DNA of 14,710 nucleotides from positions 1 through 14,710 of the forward strand of contig JAYZDB010000043.1 of NCBI GenBank assembly GCA_036338025.1, in the 5' to 3' direction. Positions 13,884 to 14,710 of the stretch are shown here, in pieces; position 1 is the stretch's first letter; every line of letters begins with the position of its first letter. Origin of the DNA: JAYZDB01 sp036338025. GTDB lineage: Bacteria > Planctomycetota > UBA1135 > UBA2386. A program made the translations under genes and the position numbers. The notes beneath the pieces are model-generated. The model was not told where the DNA came from and made no database searches. It saw only the letters and a list, made by a program, of their open reading frames with translations.

Positions 13884-14710
13884 ATGTGGAAGCTCCACCG
13901 ATACTACCTGAAAGAGATCGGGGTCAACGGGCTTCTCACTTTCGTGGTGCTGTTCGGCATCGCCTTGCTGAGTCTGCTCTTCAAGGGACTCAAGCTGATC
14001 GAGGGTGGGGACTTGCTGGACGCAGTGCTTACGACGATCCTGTTGACGGCCGACATCTTCCCGCACCTGCTGACGTTCTCGCTGATGTTCGGGATCGTCC
14101 TGACCTTCGCGAGGGCTTCCCAGGAGCGTGAGATTACCGCGATCCGGGCGCTCGGCATCAGCCCCCGGGTGCCGATGGTGGCGGCGCTCCTGATTGGGCT
14201 GGCCTGTTCCCTGGTCGATTCATGGGCCTTGCACTACGAGATTCCCTGGGCCCACTATCACAAGTATCGGGTCGTAGCAGACCTCTACCGGGGCCAGATC
14301 CAGAAGTTCCTGAAGAGTCAGGACCGTATCTCCCTGGACAAGGATGGCATCATGACCTGGCGCAGCCGTACCCGGATCGCCCCGGAAAAATCCGGCACCG
14401 AACCTGGCGGCCAGGCCGGGCGCAATCGCGAAGCGAAGTTCCTGTACCACGACGTCTCGATTTATGCCGGCTCCAGCAGTGGTTTGGCATTGCGAGTCGG
14501 TGGTGGCAAAAGCAGTTCTGGCGTGGTGCTTATCATTGCCGACAAGGTCTCCTTCGAAACCAACGAGGTGACACAGAGCATTACGATGCACCTCACGAAT
14601 GTCTACACACCGGCTCGGCCGTTCCAGATCGGCGAAATCAGTATCACGGCCAATCTCGTAGAGATGCTCAGGGGCCGGGGGCGGATTCCGGGCAACAAGG
14701 ATCTACGTAG
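13884..14710 (+). CDS. LptF/LptG-family permease (YjgP/YjgQ), 3' end missing
   Basis: The frame is open from ATG 13884 to the window end with no stop, showing 275 residues. An in-frame TAG at 13857 and the absence of another start codon fix the start. LptF and LptG are the membrane subunits of the LptB2FG transporter, which extracts lipopolysaccharide from the inner membrane and feeds the Lpt bridge. Residues 1-12 (MWKLHRYYLKEI) are the usual amphipathic start. Membrane segments are seen at about 14-34, 52-76 and 97-116. The conserved coupling segment ASQEREITAIRALGISP (78-94) between segments 2 and 3 is diagnostic of the family. The region from about residue 117 is the start of the periplasmic beta-jellyroll (DRISLDKDGIMTWRS; FLYHDVSIY). 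The remaining membrane segments lie beyond the edge. It is head-to-head with the kinase-like gene, only 12 bases apart if that gene starts at 13871. LptF and LptG cannot be told apart here. Confidence 0.88.
   Translation, partial: MWKLHRYYLKEIGVNGLLTFVVLFGIALLSLLFKGLKLIEGGDLLDAVLTTILLTADIFPHLLTFSLMFGIVLTFARASQEREITAIRALGISPRVPMVAALLIGLACSLVDSWALHYEIPWAHYHKYRVVADLYRGQIQKFLKSQDRISLDKDGIMTWRSRTRIAPEKSGTEPGGQAGRNREAKFLYHDVSIYAGSSSGLALRVGGGKSSSGVVLIIADKVSFETNEVTQSITMHLTNVYTPARPFQIGEISITANLVEMLRGRGRIPGNKDLR

Noticed and set aside
13872..14066. 65-codon N-terminal extension of the tandem kinase-like protein
   Set aside because: The extension lies wholly over the start and first membrane segments of the lptF/G gene and reads as polar low-complexity sequence, so a start at 13871 or later is more likely.
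14222..14710. 162-codon plus-strand frame at the right edge
   Set aside because: It is out of frame with the LptF/G gene, which covers the same bases and has membrane segments and family motifs.
1..14710. CRISPR array, insertion sequence, tRNA, rRNA or phage-like gene
   Set aside because: I saw no regularly spaced repeats, transposase or integrase motifs, cloverleaf-like sequences or rRNA segments while reading both strands.

Overview
The window looks like a stretch of a GC-rich Planctomycetota chromosome. Four things point that way. The left-edge gene is a secreted lamin-tail protein whose C-terminal Gly/Pro/Cys-rich module is typical of that phylum. There is an exported sulfatase with a CCPSR active site. 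Several proteins are long and membrane-anchored, with helical repeats. Starts are mixed (ATG, GTG, TTG) and Shine-Dalgarno use is uneven. The phylum call is an inference from protein style. No rRNA or marker gene fixes it.

Layout, left to right. (1) 1-942 (+): 3' part of a secreted lamin-tail-domain protein, cut by the window edge. (2) 1135-1713 (+): a small single-pass membrane protein of unknown function. (3) 1723-2760 (-): rlmN, a radical-SAM rRNA/tRNA adenine-C2 methyltransferase. (4) 2836-4488 (-): an exported formylglycine-dependent sulfatase. (5) 4716-6371 (+): SelO/YdiU protein adenylyltransferase, divergent from the sulfatase. (6) 6504-8693 (+): a PcrA/UvrD superfamily 1 helicase. 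(7) 8690-9601 (+): a sigma-54-type AAA+ activator domain with no DNA-binding domain, overlapping the helicase stop codon. (8) 9796-12372 (+): a membrane-anchored protein with TPR-like repeats and a C-terminal CAP (SCP/YkwD) domain. (9) 12360-13871 (-): a protein with two tandem WaaP/Kdo-kinase-like domains. (10) 13884-14710 (+): the 5' part of an LptF/LptG-family lipopolysaccharide-export permease, which runs off the right edge without a stop.

How they fit together. Most genes are housekeeping or envelope functions in short units of one or two genes. The clearest links are the 4-base helicase/AAA+ overlap, with a strong Shine-Dalgarno inside the helicase gene, and the head-to-head pair of an LPS-kinase-like double-domain protein and an LptF/G permease, which suggests a shared role in outer-membrane glycolipid handling. 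I found no CRISPR array, mobile element, tRNA, rRNA or phage gene. No stretch longer than 300 bases lacks a gene; the longest gaps (about 190-230 bases) hold only weak promoter and hairpin candidates.

I do not see a clear new multi-gene system. The items most worth a second look are the HTH-less sigma-54 activator coupled to a repair helicase, the tandem WaaP-like kinase beside lptF/G, the TPR-CAP fusion, and -10-like boxes placed so close to some start codons that the mRNAs may be leaderless.
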